Counted from the stretch's first letter, positions 17,059 through 27,833 are shown. The stretch is DNA of 64,000 nt from Actinomyces minihominis (GCF_900187855.1 NZ_FYEG01000001.1:372001-436000), one strand, 5' to 3'. The notes: generated from the sequence alone by a model not told the origin. A program made the numbers and translations.

Positions 17059-20000
17059 TTAGCTTTCAGCGAGAACGCCCTCGGTAATCGAGGTCGGATT
17101 GCCGTATCTGTGGTTGGAAATCGACACTGCCTGCTCGTGTAGGAAGGGCAGAGCCTCGACTCTGGCGGCAACTGTTGCCGGGCCGTCCCAGACAGCTACC
17201 CGCAGGTCAGCGCCTAGTTGCTCCTGAATTTCAGCGCGGGTGGTGCCAAGGGCGCGGATCCTGATTTCCGCGTCTTCCGGCCTGCCTTCGTCGAGGGCGA
17301 TGCGGGTGAGGAACTCCTCGTGTGATTCGGTGCGAAGAGTGAACCCGTAGGTTTCAGCCCACTCGGCAACCTCGGCGGGTAGCACCCGGGTTGAGGAGAG
17401 GGTGACCAGCGGGGTGTTCACCGCGTACTCGGGAGACTGACCCGGGGCAACGCGGACTAGGCGGCCCGCCCTGTTATCGAACTCGAAGGATCCCACCGCA
17501 ACCGCCGCTGCCGCCACGGTGAGGATGTCACCCAGGCTGACTCCGTCCTCGACCCTCAGGGTTGAGGGGGCGGGCAGGTAGCGCAGAACGTTGCGTTCAG
17601 AAACCAGCGCGCTGGGGTCGCTGAGTCGGTCAAGATGCTGCTCTGCGTTGTAGGCAGCTCGAATCACCCGGACCAGGTCCTCTTCCGGCAGGGTCTGCTT
17701 GGCCGCATCAACCAGGGCGAGCAACTGGGGCTTGGTGATGTGCGGGTCGATATCAGCCCGGTTCCCCGCCAGGGGGGCCACGGCCTCAACCGAGATCTCC
17801 TCGGGAACCAGGGAGCCGAAACCGTAGAGGTAGTTGGGGCCACCGGCCTTGCAGGTGGCGCCGACACTGGACTGCTTCCAGCCCCCAAAGGGCTGGCGCT
17901 GCACAATCGCCCCGGTGATACCACGGTTGACGTAGGCGTTACCCGCCTGAACCCGGTCCAGCCAGAAGCGAATCTCGCTGCTGCTTAGAGAGTGCAGGCC
18001 GGCGGTCAGGCCATACTCGGTGCCATTTTGCACCTCAATAGCCTCCTCTAGGGTCTTGACTCGGATCACCCCGAGCAGGGGACCGAAGTACTCAACCTGG
18101 TGAAACTCACTGCCCGGCTTGACACCGGCGCGGATCCCCGGGGCCCAGAGGCGGTCGGTGTCATCGAGCGGGTAGGGTTTCAGAACCCAGGACTGGCCGC
18201 TCTCTAGGGTGGTGAGGCCGCGGCGCAGCTTCTCTCCCGGAACCGTGGTCAACGTGTCCATCTCTGTCGAGAGGTTCGTGGGCCAGTCCACCACCAGTGA
18301 CGAGGTGGCATCGACCAGCTGGTCGTGGATGCGGCGCGACATTCCGGCCGAGCCGACCAGGATTAGCAGTGAGGCCGCCGAACACTTCTGGCCGGCATGC
18401 CCGAACGCCGACTTAATGACATCGCGGATAGCGAGGTCGTAGTCGGCTGAGGGGGTGATGATGATGGAGTTTTTCCCCGAGGTTTCTCCCATTAGACCCA
18501 TGCTGGGCTTCCAGTCCAGGAACATCTGGGCGGTCTGTGAGGATCCGGTGAGGACGACCCGCTCCACCCCATCGGCCTCAACAAGGGCACGTGCCACCTC
18601 TCGGTTGCCCGGGATGACCAGCGGTGCCAGGTCCTTCGGGACCCCGGCCTTCCACAGGCATTCCATGAGGACGGCGCCGCAGCGAGCAGACACTGAAGCG
18701 GGCTTGAGGACGGCTGCAGAACCCGCGGACAGCGAGGCAGCAACCCCGCCGAGGGGGATGGCCACCGGGAAGTTCCACGGCGGAATGACAGCGGTAACGC
18801 CAACCGGCTTGAAAGTGGCGCCGTGAATCTGCTCCAGGGCCAGACCCTGCTGCGCGTAGTAGTGCGCAAAGTCGACGGCCTCCGAGACCTCAACATCGGA
18901 TTCACCGACGGCCTTCCCAACCTCGGCCCCGGCCACTTCGATCAGGTCACCGCGGCGGTGAGCCAGTTCGACTCCGGCTCGGTGCAGGATATCTGCCCGT
19001 TCAGCCGCCGTCTTCTTCTCCCATTTCTTCTGGGCCTTGGCGGCCTTAGCCAGAACCTTCTCAAGCTCAGCCACGGAAACCACGGTACTGGCCTTGACGG
19101 TGGCGACCCCCAGGTCAGAGGTGGGGATACGGGCTGCAATCTGCTCGATCCACTGCCGGTTCGCAGGCAGAGCAGGATCCGTGTCAGGGGTGTTGTGGAA
19201 GCGCCAGCCGCCACCCGGCGCCCTCATGGTGGCCTCAAGTTGGCGCGTGGTTTCCTTGGCTCGGTTCTGGGTGCGCGAGGGGTGGCAGCGCTTTTCACCC
19301 TCACTGACCACCATCTTCATCGCGGCATCGAAGCGAGCCTTCTCCTTATCGAAGGCGCGTTGATCAGTCGCCAGATCAAAGATTGAGGCCATGAAGTTCT
19401 GCTCCGAAGCGCCCTCTTCAAGGCGTCGCACCAGGTAGGCAATAGCCACATCAAACTCACTGGGCTGCACCACGGGAACATAGAGCAGCACATCCCCGAC
19501 CTCAGCGCGGATAGCACCGGCCTGAGAGTCGGCCATACCAACCAGCATCTCAATGTCCATGCCCTCGCGTACGCCGCGGATGCCCGCCAACTCCCAGGCC
19601 GTGGCCAGGCTGAAGAGGTTGTGTCCGGCAACGCCGACCTTAATGTTCTCTACCCGCTCCGGGGTCAGGGACCAGTCAAGGATGCGCAGGTAGTTGGCAT
19701 CGGTGGCTTTCTTGGACTCCCAGGTCGTCAGCGGCCAGCCGTGCTGTTCGGCATCAACCTGCTCCATGGCCAGGTTCGCCCCCTTTACCAGGCGCACCTT
19801 GATCGGCGCCCCACCTCGAGCCCGGCGGTCAGCCGCCCATTCCTGCAGGCGCTTCATGGCTGCCAGACCATCGGGCAGGTAGGCCTGAATGACGATGCCG
19901 GCCTCAAGACCCAGCAGTTCCTCACGATCCAGCAGGCGCTCGAAAACATCCAGGGTGAGGTCGAGGTCGCGGTACTCTTCCATGTCCAGGTTGATGAACT

Positions 20001-20655
20001 TATCGGTGGGTTGCGCGGCAGCGTACTGGTACAGCGGCAGCAGCTTGGCCACCGCGACCTCCACGGCCTTTTCATGATCCCAGGGACTGTGTGGACCAAT
20101 CACCGAGGACACCTTGAGCGACACGTAGTCGACATCATCCCGCTGCAGCAGGCGGAACGTCTCGGAGAGGCGCTTCGTTGCCTCGGCCTCACCGAGGACG
20201 GCCTCGCCCAGCAGGTTGAGGTTGAGGCGCGAACCGTTCTCACGCAACTTTGCGATGGCCGCCCCCAGCTTTTCGTCACGGGCGTCGAGAACCAGACCGG
20301 AAACCAGTTCCCAGAACACGCGCCGAGCCGCGGCTACCACCAGCTCTGGAGCAGCCAGCGCGGCCTTACCGCCGATGCGGGCGGGCAGGCGCAGCCAGGT
20401 GGGCAGGAAGTCGGGGGACTTTTTCATGAGGGAGCTGAGGTTGCGAGCCGCCACCTTCGGGTCCTCCGGCCGGATTACCCCGTCGACGAACTCAACCGTA
20501 AAGCCCAGGCCCGAGGGGTCATCCAGGACGTCCGAGAGCAGCTTCGCAGCACTGGCAGTGGGGTACTCGGTGGCCAACTGGGTCCAGCGATCCGCGGTAT
20601 GGACCGCGAGCTCTGCCGCCCGCTCAATATCACCAAACTGCTGCCCAGCTGCCAT
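17059..20655 (-). CDS. putA: Bifunctional proline dehydrogenase / L-glutamate gamma-semialdehyde dehydrogenase
   Basis: PutA-type enzyme of about 1198 aa that oxidises proline to glutamate. The N-terminal third is the FAD-binding proline dehydrogenase barrel (KVRLVKGANLAMEQ, GVAGHNLFSLA). The middle is an aldehyde dehydrogenase with IPPWNFPVAIP, LTGSSQTA and the catalytic Cys in FGHAGQKCSAAS (about residue 758), followed by PFGGWKQSSVG. A C-terminal region of roughly 230 residues lies beyond. There is no N-terminal ribbon-helix-helix domain, so it is not a DNA-binding trifunctional PutA. The ATG at 20655 is used; the open frame extends 15 codons. Proline catabolism feeds electrons to the membrane. 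Confidence 0.95.
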   Translation of the reverse strand: MAAGQQFGDIERAAELAVHTADRWTQLATEYPTASAAKLLSDVLDDPSGLGFTVEFVDGVIRPEDPKVAARNLSSLMKKSPDFLPTWLRLPARIGGKAALAAPELVVAAARRVFWELVSGLVLDARDEKLGAAIAKLRENGSRLNLNLLGEAVLGEAEATKRLSETFRLLQRDDVDYVSLKVSSVIGPHSPWDHEKAVEVAVAKLLPLYQYAAAQPTDKFINLDMEEYRDLDLTLDVFERLLDREELLGLEAGIVIQAYLPDGLAAMKRLQEWAADRRARGGAPIKVRLVKGANLAMEQVDAEQHGWPLTTWESKKATDANYLRILDWSLTPERVENIKVGVAGHNLFSLATAWELAGIRGVREGMDIEMLVGMADSQAGAIRAEVGDVLLYVPVVQPSEFDVAIAYLVRRLEEGASEQNFMASIFDLATDQRAFDKEKARFDAAMKMVVSEGEKRCHPSRTQNRAKETTRQLEATMRAPGGGWRFHNTPDTDPALPANRQWIEQIAARIPTSDLGVATVKASTVVSVAELEKVLAKAAKAQKKWEKKTAAERADILHRAGVELAHRRGDLIEVAGAEVGKAVGESDVEVSEAVDFAHYYAQQGLALEQIHGATFKPVGVTAVIPPWNFPVAIPLGGVAASLSAGSAAVLKPASVSARCGAVLMECLWKAGVPKDLAPLVIPGNREVARALVEADGVERVVLTGSSQTAQMFLDWKPSMGLMGETSGKNSIIITPSADYDLAIRDVIKSAFGHAGQKCSAASLLILVGSAGMSRRIHDQLVDATSSLVVDWPTNLSTEMDTLTTVPGEKLRRGLTTLESGQSWVLKPYPLDDTDRLWAPGIRAGVKPGSEFHQVEYFGPLLGVIRVKTLEEAIEVQNGTEYGLTAGLHSLSSSEIRFWLDRVQAGNAYVNRGITGAIVQRQPFGGWKQSSVGATCKAGGPNYLYGFGSLVPEEISVEAVAPLAGNRADIDPHITKPQLLALVDAAKQTLPEEDLVRVIRAAYNAEQHLDRLSDPSALVSERNVLRYLPAPSTLRVEDGVSLGDILTVAAAAVAVGSFEFDNRAGRLVRVAPGQSPEYAVNTPLVTLSSTRVLPAEVAEWAETYGFTLRTESHEEFLTRIALDEGRPEDAEIRIRALGTTRAEIQEQLGADLRVAVWDGPATVAARVEALPFLHEQAVSISNHRYGNPTSITEGVLAES

Positions 20656-20781
20656 TTCTTGCGCCCCTTTGTCGATGGTGGGGACCGCCGGACACAGCAC
20701 TGTGCGCCGCTTTGAACCGGGTCCCCAGGTTGGTTTCCCCCAGGATACTCCGGCCCTAAGTGCGGCACAGGGTCTTAGGAA

Positions 20782-21768
20782 CTAGCGTGCTTCAGCCCGC
20801 GTGGCAGCGATTTCGTAGAGCGCCACAGACGTCGCAACGGAAGCATTCAATGACTCAACGTTTGACGTCATGGGAATGGAAACAATCATGTCGCACGTAT
20901 CACGTACCAGGCGTGACAGCCCCGAACCCTCGGCACCCGCCACCAACACCAGGTCGCGGTCCGCCAGACCCATGTTGCGGAGCTCGCCGTCCCCGTCCCC
21001 GGCCAGGCCGACCACGAAGAAGCCCTCTTCCTTCAACTTTCGCAAAGCCTGGACAAGGTTCGTCACCCGCGCGGTGGGAACCCGGGCCGCGGCCCCAGCA
21101 GAGACCTTCCAGGCCGTGACGCCAACACCGGCGCTGCGACGTTCCGGCAGGATCATTCCGTTGGCACCAAATGCGGCCCCGGAGCGCAGGATGGCCCCGA
21201 CGTTGTGCGGATCGGTGACGTGGTCAAGTGCAATCAGCAGACCGGGTCGGTACTGCTGCTTGGCGTCAATGATCAGGTCTTCCAGATCGACGTACTCGTA
21301 CTCATCGACCTCAACCGCGATCCCCTGGTGAGCCGCCCCATCACTGACGCGGTCCAGATCACGCTTCGTGACCTCAACGAAGGGCGCATTGGTCTGTGCC
21401 AGCAGCTCAAACACCTCACGCATCTTGCCCTGGCTGGGATCCGAAGCGATGAAGATGCGCGACACCTTGGTCCCGGCGTTGACGGCCTCAACCACGGGGT
21501 TGCGGCCAACAATCAGCTCGCTGCCCGGGCGCACCCGCACGGCACTGCGGGTCAGAGACTTCTCCCGCAGAGCGGCCTTCTCAGCCTCTTTTTCCTTGGC
21601 TACCTTCGCCTTGTAGGCGGGATGCCAGGTACGGTCCTCTGCCTTCGGTGTCGGCCCCTTACCTGAAAGGGCACGGCGGTGCTTGCCGCCTGAACCCAAC
21701 TTCGGGGGTGCGTTCCTTCGAGAGTCTTTCGACACCGCCCCGCGCCTGGACTGATTTCCCTTGGCCAT
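20782..21768 (-). CDS. rlmB: 23S rRNA 2'-O-methyltransferase RlmB (SpoU/TrmH family)
   Basis: SPOUT-class rRNA methyltransferase of 328 aa. A basic N-terminal extension of about 80 residues precedes a substrate-binding domain and the trefoil-knot domain with motif 1 (DHVTDPHNVGAILRS), motif 2 (VLVAGAEGSGLS) and motif 3 (ESLNASVATSVALYE). RlmB modifies G2251 of 23S rRNA; other SpoU paralogues exist, so the exact target is inferred from overall similarity. It is followed in the same direction upstream by cysS, a conserved actinobacterial order. Confidence 0.9.
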   Translation of the reverse strand: MAKGNQSRRGAVSKDSRRNAPPKLGSGGKHRRALSGKGPTPKAEDRTWHPAYKAKVAKEKEAEKAALREKSLTRSAVRVRPGSELIVGRNPVVEAVNAGTKVSRIFIASDPSQGKMREVFELLAQTNAPFVEVTKRDLDRVSDGAAHQGIAVEVDEYEYVDLEDLIIDAKQQYRPGLLIALDHVTDPHNVGAILRSGAAFGANGMILPERRSAGVGVTAWKVSAGAAARVPTARVTNLVQALRKLKEEGFFVVGLAGDGDGELRNMGLADRDLVLVAGAEGSGLSRLVRDTCDMIVSIPMTSNVESLNASVATSVALYEIAATRAEAR

Positions 21769-21827
21769 GCGCGCCTCCTCGCTGTTAGTAGCGCCTGGGC
21801 GCTGATTTCGATACGACAGAATAGTCG

Positions 21828-23291
21828 CTACTGGTTCTTAGGTGCCACCTGCCAGGTGGCGCCACCCGGACCGTCCTCCACAAGGATTCCGGCGCCGGCC
21901 AGGCGATCACGTAACTCATCGGCTCGGGTCCAGTTCTTTTCGGCCCGGGCAGTCGCCCTCTCTGCCAAGACCTCATCAATCATCACTCCGAGGGCGGATT
22001 CCAGCAGTTCAACCTTTCCACCGGGTCCCGCTTCAACCTGCGCCCACTGCTGCGAACCCGGGTCAACCCCCAGGACATCCAGCATGGAACGAACCGTCTT
22101 CAGCTCAACCGCCACCGCTTCCAGGTCGCCCTCAGCCATCGCGCGACGCCCCGTCTTGACGTGTTCGTAAACCACGGCCAAACCGGCCGCAACGTTGAGG
22201 TCATCGTTGAGTGCGGCAGTAAACTGCGCCGGCAGTTCTTCCGGGGTCATGAAGATCGAGGCGGGGTCTCCGACCAGTGCGGCCGCCTCGGCAACAAACG
22301 AAGACACCTTGTCCCAGGACTTCCCCGCCAGTTCCAGCGTCGTCTCTGACCACTCAATCATCGAGCGGTGGTGGACTGAAGAAAGTGCAAAGCGAATGAC
22401 CGCAGCAGGGGCCTGCTGCAGCAGAGACTGCAGGTCAAGGGTGTTTCCCACCGACTTGGACATCTTGTCGCCCGCGATGGTGACCCAGGCGTTGTGAACC
22501 CACAGGTTTGCGAAGTCGTAGCCCGCGGCGTGGGACTGCGCCTGCTCATTCTCGTGGTGCGGGAAACGCAGGTCGATGCCACCGCCGTGGATGTCAAAGG
22601 CTTCACCGAGGTAGCGGTGCGACATCGCGGAGCACTCCAGGTGCCAACCGGGCCGCCCCCTTCCCCACGGCGCCTCCCATGAGGCCGTCTGCGGCTCTTC
22701 GGGCTTGGTTGCCTTCCACAGGGCAAAGTCACGGGTGTCCCGCTTGCCAGCCAGGATCGCCTCCGTCTCGGCCTCGCCCTCAGTCGTCCGCATCTGATCC
22801 AGGGACTGGTGAGTCAGCGACCCGTAGTCGGGCTGGCTGTGCACATCAAAATAGACGTTGCCGGTTTCATCGCTGTAGGCGTGGCCGCGCTGAATGAGGC
22901 GCTCAATAAATGCAATCTGGTCGGTAATATGCCCGGTGGCGCGCGGTTCAACCGTGGGTTCAACCAGCCCGAGGGTGGCGTAGGCCTTCTGGAACTCACG
23001 TTCGTACCTGGTTGCCAGCGCCCACCACTCTTCACCCGACTCTGCGGACTTGCTGAGAATCTTGTCGTCAATATCGGTGACATTGCGGACGTAGGTGACA
23101 TCGAGGCCGTAGCGCTGCAACCAGCGAATCAGCACGTCGAAGGAAGTGGCAGCGCGCAGATGACCAATATGGGGCATCCCCTGCACCGTCGGACCGCACA
23201 GATAGATCCCCACCCGACCGTCCTGGATGGGCACCAGGTTTTGCAGGGTGGCGGTTTTCGTATCGTAAAGACGCAGATCCATGGGCCCCAT
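21828..23291 (-). CDS. cysS: Cysteine--tRNA ligase
   Basis: Class I aminoacyl-tRNA synthetase of about 487 aa. It has the zinc-binding YLCGPTVQG and PHIGHLRA (HIGH) segments, [11 protein letters not shown], and the KMSKS loop ([11 protein letters not shown]), followed by the anticodon-binding helical region. MshC ligases are related but shorter and lack the C-terminal region, so CysS is preferred. Starts at 23291 ([10 protein letters not shown]) and 23282 (MDLRLYD) are both possible; 23291 has a GGAG 9 bp upstream. It diverges from ispF. Confidence 0.95.
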   Translation of the reverse strand: MGPMDLRLYDTKTATLQNLVPIQDGRVGIYLCGPTVQGMPHIGHLRAATSFDVLIRWLQRYGLDVTYVRNVTDIDDKILSKSAESGEEWWALATRYEREFQKAYATLGLVEPTVEPRATGHITDQIAFIERLIQRGHAYSDETGNVYFDVHSQPDYGSLTHQSLDQMRTTEGEAETEAILAGKRDTRDFALWKATKPEEPQTASWEAPWGRGRPGWHLECSAMSHRYLGEAFDIHGGGIDLRFPHHENEQAQSHAAGYDFANLWVHNAWVTIAGDKMSKSVGNTLDLQSLLQQAPAAVIRFALSSVHHRSMIEWSETTLELAGKSWDKVSSFVAEAAALVGDPASIFMTPEELPAQFTAALNDDLNVAAGLAVVYEHVKTGRRAMAEGDLEAVAVELKTVRSMLDVLGVDPGSQQWAQVEAGPGGKVELLESALGVMIDEVLAERATARAEKNWTRADELRDRLAGAGILVEDGPGGATWQVAPKNQ

Positions 23292-23354
23292 CGTACTTGG
23301 CTCCAGGTCCGACAACAGTCCCCCGGCACTGCGATGCCGACTACCCTGGCTTCT

Positions 23355-23861
23355 ATGACTTTTGAGATTCGGGTGGGACAGGGCGTGGATGTCCACGCAT
23401 TCGTGGTCGAGGACGGGGCAGACGAGGGCGCTTCAGGGCGCTCCCTACACCTCGCCTGCCTGGAATGGCCGGGGGAAACTCCTCTTGAGGGGCACTCTGA
23501 CGCGGATGTTGCCGCTCACGCCGCCTGCGACGCGCTTCTGTCCGCAAGCGGACTTGGTGAACTGGGCAGTGTCTTCGGCACCTCCGACCCCCGCTGGGCC
23601 GGCGCCTCCGGCGCCGCCATGCTGGGTGAAACCTTGCGCCTTCTCACAGGGGCCGGGTGGCGGATCGGCAACGTCGCCATCCAGGTCATCGGCGAACGTC
23701 CCCGCATGTCGGGAAGAAGAGAGGAAGCCGCAGCCGCCCTCTCAGCCGCCCTCGACGGCGCAACTGTCTCCCTTGGCGCCACCACCACCGACAAGCTGGG
23801 CTTCCTCGGGCGCACAGAGGGACTGGCCGCCATCGCGACCGCCCTCGTCATCAGGGACTAG
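23355..23861 (+). CDS. ispF: 2-C-methyl-D-erythritol 2,4-cyclodiphosphate synthase
   Basis: MEP-pathway enzyme of 168 aa. The metal-binding DVH motif (GQGVDVHAF), [13 protein letters not shown] and the C-terminal [14 protein letters not shown] segment are all intact. The open frame runs about 180 codons further upstream, but that part is antisense to cysS; the ATG at 23355 gives the right length and N-terminus. ispD lies 1.6 kb away on the other strand rather than adjacent, as it often is. Together they point to isoprenoid synthesis by the MEP route. Confidence 0.95.
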   Translation: MTFEIRVGQGVDVHAFVVEDGADEGASGRSLHLACLEWPGETPLEGHSDADVAAHAACDALLSASGLGELGSVFGTSDPRWAGASGAAMLGETLRLLTGAGWRIGNVAIQVIGERPRMSGRREEAAAALSAALDGATVSLGATTTDKLGFLGRTEGLAAIATALVIRD

Positions 23862-23890
23862 CCGCCCGAAGGGATCAGCCCCCGTAGGGA

Positions 23891-25351
23891 CTACTTGGCG
23901 GCTTCGCCAATCATGTGCTTCTCAGACTTAACCGGAAGCATCAGCAGCAGGCCGAGGACGATGACAACCACGATGCCCAGAATGCCCCAGTGGGTCGCAT
24001 CCTGTCCCTCGGGAAGAACCTTTGTACCAATCGTGATCGCCAGACCGTAGAGCAGGGGCGCCAGGAAGGATACGGCGCGACCCGTGGTGGCGTAGAGACC
24101 GAAGATCTCTCCCTCACGACCCGCCGGAATGACGTTGGCCAGGAAGGTGCGGGATGCCGACTGCACGGGGCCGACAAAGATGGTCAGGACCAGGCCGAGG
24201 ACCCAGAAGGCTGTCGCGCCGTACTTGGCTAGGAAGAAGACGCCCAACCCCGCCACGATCATCAGGCACAGCGAAATCATGATGATACGCCTGGAACCCC
24301 ACCTGTCATCAAGGGGACCGAACGCCATGGTGGCCAGTCCCGCCACCACGTTCGCCGCCACGGCAAAGATAATGACCTCACCGGCGGTGAAGCCGAAGAC
24401 CGAACCTGCGATGACACCCCCGAAGGTAAAGACTCCTGCGAGGCCGTCACGGAAGACCGCCGAGGCAATCAGGAAGCGCAGGGTGTTGCGGTTATCCCGC
24501 CACAGCGAAGCCACGGTTTCAAACAGGTGACGGTAGGAGTCCGCGATCGACTCACGCGGAACACTGTGGTCGATCGGCTTCCTCTTCGGTGGGTTGATGA
24601 GGACGGGGATGGCGAAGATCCCGAACCACAGGGCTGCGAAAGCCATGGCGACTCGAACGTCCAGTCCGCCCTCTCCGGTGACCCCAAAGAGACCAACCTC
24701 GGGGTTGATAAACCCGAAGTAGAGGAACAGGAGCAGGACGATGCCGCCGATGTAACCGGCGCCCCAACCGAAGCCGGAGATGGCACCGCGGTTCTTAGGG
24801 GTGGAAAGATCGTTCAGCATGGCGTTGTAGTTGACGGAGCCGAACTCGAAGAAGACGTTGCCAATCCCCAGCAGGCCGATGCCCAGCCATAGGGCCCCGA
24901 TGGGTCCCAGGGGGGAGTCCGGGGTTACGAAGAACATCAGCGCCAGGCTGATAAAGACCAGGAATGAGAAGATGCCCAGCATCCTCACGCCCTTACCGGC
25001 CCGGTCTGCCCTCTGTCCCGTGATGGGTGCCAGCAGGGCGATGATGATGCCCGCGGCGGTCATTCCCCAGGAGAGGTACTGGTTGGCGGTGGCCTTGTCC
25101 GTGAACATGCCGTCCGAGGTCAGGTAGACGGTGAAGACGAACGAGGTCGCCACCGCGTTGAAGGCCGCCGAACCCCAGTCCCAAGATGCCCAGGAGATGA
25201 TCTTGGACCTGGAGGCCTTGGGGGCAGCCTCAACGACCTCCAGTGCGGACTCAATATCGGCCAGCTTGGGAGGGCCAGAAATGCCATCTCGGGCCAGAAT
25301 GCTTCCGGTTGGACCCCCGACTTCTTCGGGCGGGGTCTGGGTGTTGCTCAT
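23891..25351 (-). CDS. MFS transporter, Atg22/UMF1-like
   Basis: Polytopic membrane protein of 486 aa with 12 predicted helices after a soluble N-terminus of about 45 residues. The helix pattern, the SWASWDWGSAAFNAV start of helix 1 and the PKNRGAISGFGWGAGYIGG loop between helices 4 and 5 match the UMF1/Atg22-like branch of the major facilitator superfamily. Substrates in bacteria are not established; the yeast relative exports amino acids from the vacuole. It is convergent with ispF and stands alone. Confidence 0.88.
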   Translation of the reverse strand: MSNTQTPPEEVGGPTGSILARDGISGPPKLADIESALEVVEAAPKASRSKIISWASWDWGSAAFNAVATSFVFTVYLTSDGMFTDKATANQYLSWGMTAAGIIIALLAPITGQRADRAGKGVRMLGIFSFLVFISLALMFFVTPDSPLGPIGALWLGIGLLGIGNVFFEFGSVNYNAMLNDLSTPKNRGAISGFGWGAGYIGGIVLLLFLYFGFINPEVGLFGVTGEGGLDVRVAMAFAALWFGIFAIPVLINPPKRKPIDHSVPRESIADSYRHLFETVASLWRDNRNTLRFLIASAVFRDGLAGVFTFGGVIAGSVFGFTAGEVIIFAVAANVVAGLATMAFGPLDDRWGSRRIIMISLCLMIVAGLGVFFLAKYGATAFWVLGLVLTIFVGPVQSASRTFLANVIPAGREGEIFGLYATTGRAVSFLAPLLYGLAITIGTKVLPEGQDATHWGILGIVVVIVLGLLLMLPVKSEKHMIGEAAK

Positions 25352-25456
25352 GCGTCCTCATCTACTCGCTCAACACTGGGCACTTCTGGAGAGTAGCAAG
25401 TTCCCACCCCAGTAAATCACCACAACCTCCGAGTTGGGACAAATTTTGAAGTAAAT

Positions 25457-26254
25457 CTACGTTGGCAAACCCGCCTCAGGCTCACCGAGCGCAGCCGCCA
25501 GTCGTTCCAGGTCAAGGGGAGTGGTCACTTTGAAGGCCTCGGGGGATCCTTCAATCACTTCGACTGTGCCACCGGCCTCTTCCAGCAGAGCGGCATCGTC
25601 TGTGGCGGCCGTGGCCTCAGAGGCGGCGCGCCCCTCAGCGAAGAGGTGCAGGTCCAGGAGGCGGTCAAAGTTGAAGGCCTGCGGGGTTTGTGCCAGCCTC
25701 AACAGCCCTCGGTCGGGGGTGTGAGTCACAATCTGGCGTCCGGAGTCATCGATATAGATCTGCTTGACGGTGTCAACGACAGGCAGACCCGGGAGGACCC
25801 CCTCCGCACCGGACTCAACCGCCTCGACCAGGTCTTCCATTAGAGAAGTGGGGGCCAGGCAGCGGGCAGCATCGTGAACGAGGACGATATCGAGGACTTC
25901 CCCGTCCTCATCCTCTACAAACGACTCTCCCGTTTCTTCCCGCAGCAGGTTGCGCCGGTCTCTAATCTGTTCCAATCCGGCTTTCACCGAGGCCTGACGG
26001 CTGGCTCCCCCGGCAACGAAGGTGACGGACACCAGTTCACGCGGGCCAAGCTCAGCGGCCGCCGTCTCTTGGAACAGCCCCTCAAGGCCTTCGGGGCAGG
26101 TCACCACCACACCGGTGAGGTCCCGGACCGCCAGCAGCCGCTCTAGCGCCAGCCCCAGGAGGGTCCGGCCCCCGCAGCTAACCAGGGCCTTGGGCACTTC
26201 CGCCCCCAAACGGGACCCGGAACCAGCTGCCGTAAGGACCCCCCAGACCCGCAC
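25457..26254 (-). CDS. ispD: 2-C-methyl-D-erythritol 4-phosphate cytidylyltransferase
   Basis: MEP-pathway enzyme of 265 aa. The nucleotide-binding AAGSGSRLGAEVPKALV motif is at the N-terminus, with the VHDAARCLAP metal/substrate segment in the middle and ESTP-like TPQAFNFDRLL near residue 190. An acidic insertion (about residues 105-120) is longer than in E. coli IspD. It starts 5 bp after the carD stop; the carD-ispD pairing is widespread in actinobacteria. Firm call. Confidence 0.95.
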   Translation of the reverse strand: MRVWGVLTAAGSGSRLGAEVPKALVSCGGRTLLGLALERLLAVRDLTGVVVTCPEGLEGLFQETAAAELGPRELVSVTFVAGGASRQASVKAGLEQIRDRRNLLREETGESFVEDEDGEVLDIVLVHDAARCLAPTSLMEDLVEAVESGAEGVLPGLPVVDTVKQIYIDDSGRQIVTHTPDRGLLRLAQTPQAFNFDRLLDLHLFAEGRAASEATAATDDAALLEEAGGTVEVIEGSPEAFKVTTPLDLERLAAALGEPEAGLPT

Positions 26255-26259
26255 GGAAA

Positions 26260-26787
26260 CTACTTCTTCTTGGTCTCTGCTTCGAGGGCCGCCACGGCCT
26301 CCATACCTTCCACCAAGATGCCGTCTAACATTTCTGCCGCAGCGTCCTCATCAATGTCACGGGCCAGCGCCAGCTCTGAAGTGAGGATCTGGCGCGCCTT
26401 GGTCAACATGCGCTTTTCACCGGCGGACAGGCCCTTGTTGGCATCCCGACGGGACAGGTCACGCACAACCTCAGAAACACGGACGATGTCGCCGTTAGAA
26501 ATCTTTTCCTGGTTGGCCTTGAAACGGCGCGACCAGTTCGAAGGCTCTTCAACATCTGCCTGACGCAGGACGTCAAGAACCTCCTCAACTCCCCTGTCGT
26601 CAACAACATCGCGAACACCCACGGCCTCGACGTTTCCGGCGGGAACCTGAATCATCAGGTCGCCCTGGTTCACACGGAGCACCAGGTACTCGGTCTCAAC
26701 TCCCTTGATCTTGCGGATCACGATCTCTTCAATCGTTGCCGCACCGTGGTGGGGGTAGACGACAGTTTCGCCGACTTTAAAAGCCAT
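26260..26787 (-). CDS. carD: CarD-family transcription regulator
   Basis: RNA-polymerase-binding regulator of 175 aa. The N-terminal Tudor-like RNAP-interaction domain begins [17 protein letters not shown], and the C-terminal helical DNA-binding domain includes the [14 protein letters not shown] segment with the conserved Trp that wedges into the promoter bubble in mycobacterial CarD. It stabilises open complexes at rRNA and many other promoters. It precedes ispD by 5 bp. The C-terminal 20 residues form an extra charged helix. Confidence 0.96.
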   Translation of the reverse strand: MAFKVGETVVYPHHGAATIEEIVIRKIKGVETEYLVLRVNQGDLMIQVPAGNVEAVGVRDVVDDRGVEEVLDVLRQADVEEPSNWSRRFKANQEKISNGDIVRVSEVVRDLSRRDANKGLSAGEKRMLTKARQILTSELALARDIDEDAAAEMLDGILVEGMEAVAALEAETKKK

Positions 26788-26865
26788 TAAGTTTGCTCCT
26801 AGGCAACAGTTAGTTCACTTTTCACCCAGCAAAATGCCGAGCCGAACACCCCATTCTACCAGCCA

Positions 26866-26931
26866 AAGCGCCCCCGCTCGAGGTTGGTTCCCCAACGTTT
26901 TGTTGAGGCCCATTGCCGGGCGGGGGCGCTT
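26866..26931 (-). terminator. Long GC-rich hairpin after gpmA
   Basis: AAGCGCCCCCGC (26866-26877) pairs with GCGGGGGCGCTT (26920-26931), 12 perfect pairs; the loop holds a further small hairpin. It lies 41 bp past the gpmA stop and 79 bp before carD, so it probably insulates carD from gpmA transcription. Confidence 0.6.
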
Positions 26932-26971
26932 CGAAAGTCGCTACCCCAGGGGCGCAAACAGGCTGGTGGGA

Positions 26972-27709
26972 CTACTTACCCTGGTTCGCCACAGCGTCGA
27001 TCTTCGCCTGTGCGTCAGGATCCAGGTAGGTTCCGCCCTTCTTGATCGGCTTCAGCGTTTCTTCATCCAGTTCGTAAACCAGTGGAATACCAGTCGGGAT
27101 GTTGACACCAACGATTTCGTCGTCCGAGATGTCGTCGAGGTACTTGACGATCGAACGCAGCGAGTTACCGTGGGCCGCAATCAGAACGGTCTTCCCGGTC
27201 TGCAGCGCGGGAACGATGTTGCTGTCCCAGTAGGGGAGCATGCGCTCAAGAACGTCCTTGAGGCACTCGGTGTGGGGGACGGGGTCGCCTGCGTAACGCG
27301 GGTCGCCGTCCTGCGCGAACTCTGAGTTGGGGTCGATGGCGGGCGGCGGGGTATCGTAGGAACGACGCCACAGCATGAACTGCTCTTCCCCATACTTCTC
27401 ACGGGTCTCCGCCTTGTCCAGGCCCTGCAGAGCGCCGTAGTGACGCTCGTTGAGGCGCCAGCTGCGCTGCACCGGGATCCAGGAGCGGTCGGCCTCATCA
27501 AGGGCCAGGTTGGCGGTCTTAATCGCGCGCTTCTGCATCGAGGTGAAAAGCAGGTCGGGCAGAATCCCGGCCTCCTTCATCATGACGCCGGCCTTACCGG
27601 CCTCCTCGATCCCCTTCTCCGACAGGGGCACATCTACCCAACCGGTGAACAGATTCTTCTTGTTCCACTCGCTTTCGCCGTGGCGCATCAGGACAAGTGT
27701 GTAGGTCAT
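26972..27709 (-). CDS. gpmA: 2,3-bisphosphoglycerate-dependent phosphoglycerate mutase
   Basis: Glycolytic enzyme of 245 aa. It has the phosphohistidine motif [10 protein letters not shown] at the N-terminus, [17 protein letters not shown], and the second catalytic His in [10 protein letters not shown]. Length and sequence fit cofactor-dependent GpmA. The ATG at 27709 is chosen because it begins [13 protein letters not shown]; the frame extends 16 codons upstream. It is transcribed alone, with a terminator after it. Confidence 0.96.
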   Translation of the reverse strand: MTYTLVLMRHGESEWNKKNLFTGWVDVPLSEKGIEEAGKAGVMMKEAGILPDLLFTSMQKRAIKTANLALDEADRSWIPVQRSWRLNERHYGALQGLDKAETREKYGEEQFMLWRRSYDTPPPAIDPNSEFAQDGDPRYAGDPVPHTECLKDVLERMLPYWDSNIVPALQTGKTVLIAAHGNSLRSIVKYLDDISDDEIVGVNIPTGIPLVYELDEETLKPIKKGGTYLDPDAQAKIDAVANQGK

Positions 27710-27833
27710 TGCGACGCTTTCCTTCTCTCTTTGCAGGTGCATTACACCTGAGGACACTGTGCTCCCATGACAGGATCTGACATCTCTAATCTAGTACGGA
27801 CTTGCTTGTCGAAAGTCCCAGACCGTCAGCCAA

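Noticed and set aside
22809-23354. Long open frame in front of ispF
   Set aside because: It is antisense to cysS and resembles nothing; the IspF start motif begins at 23355.
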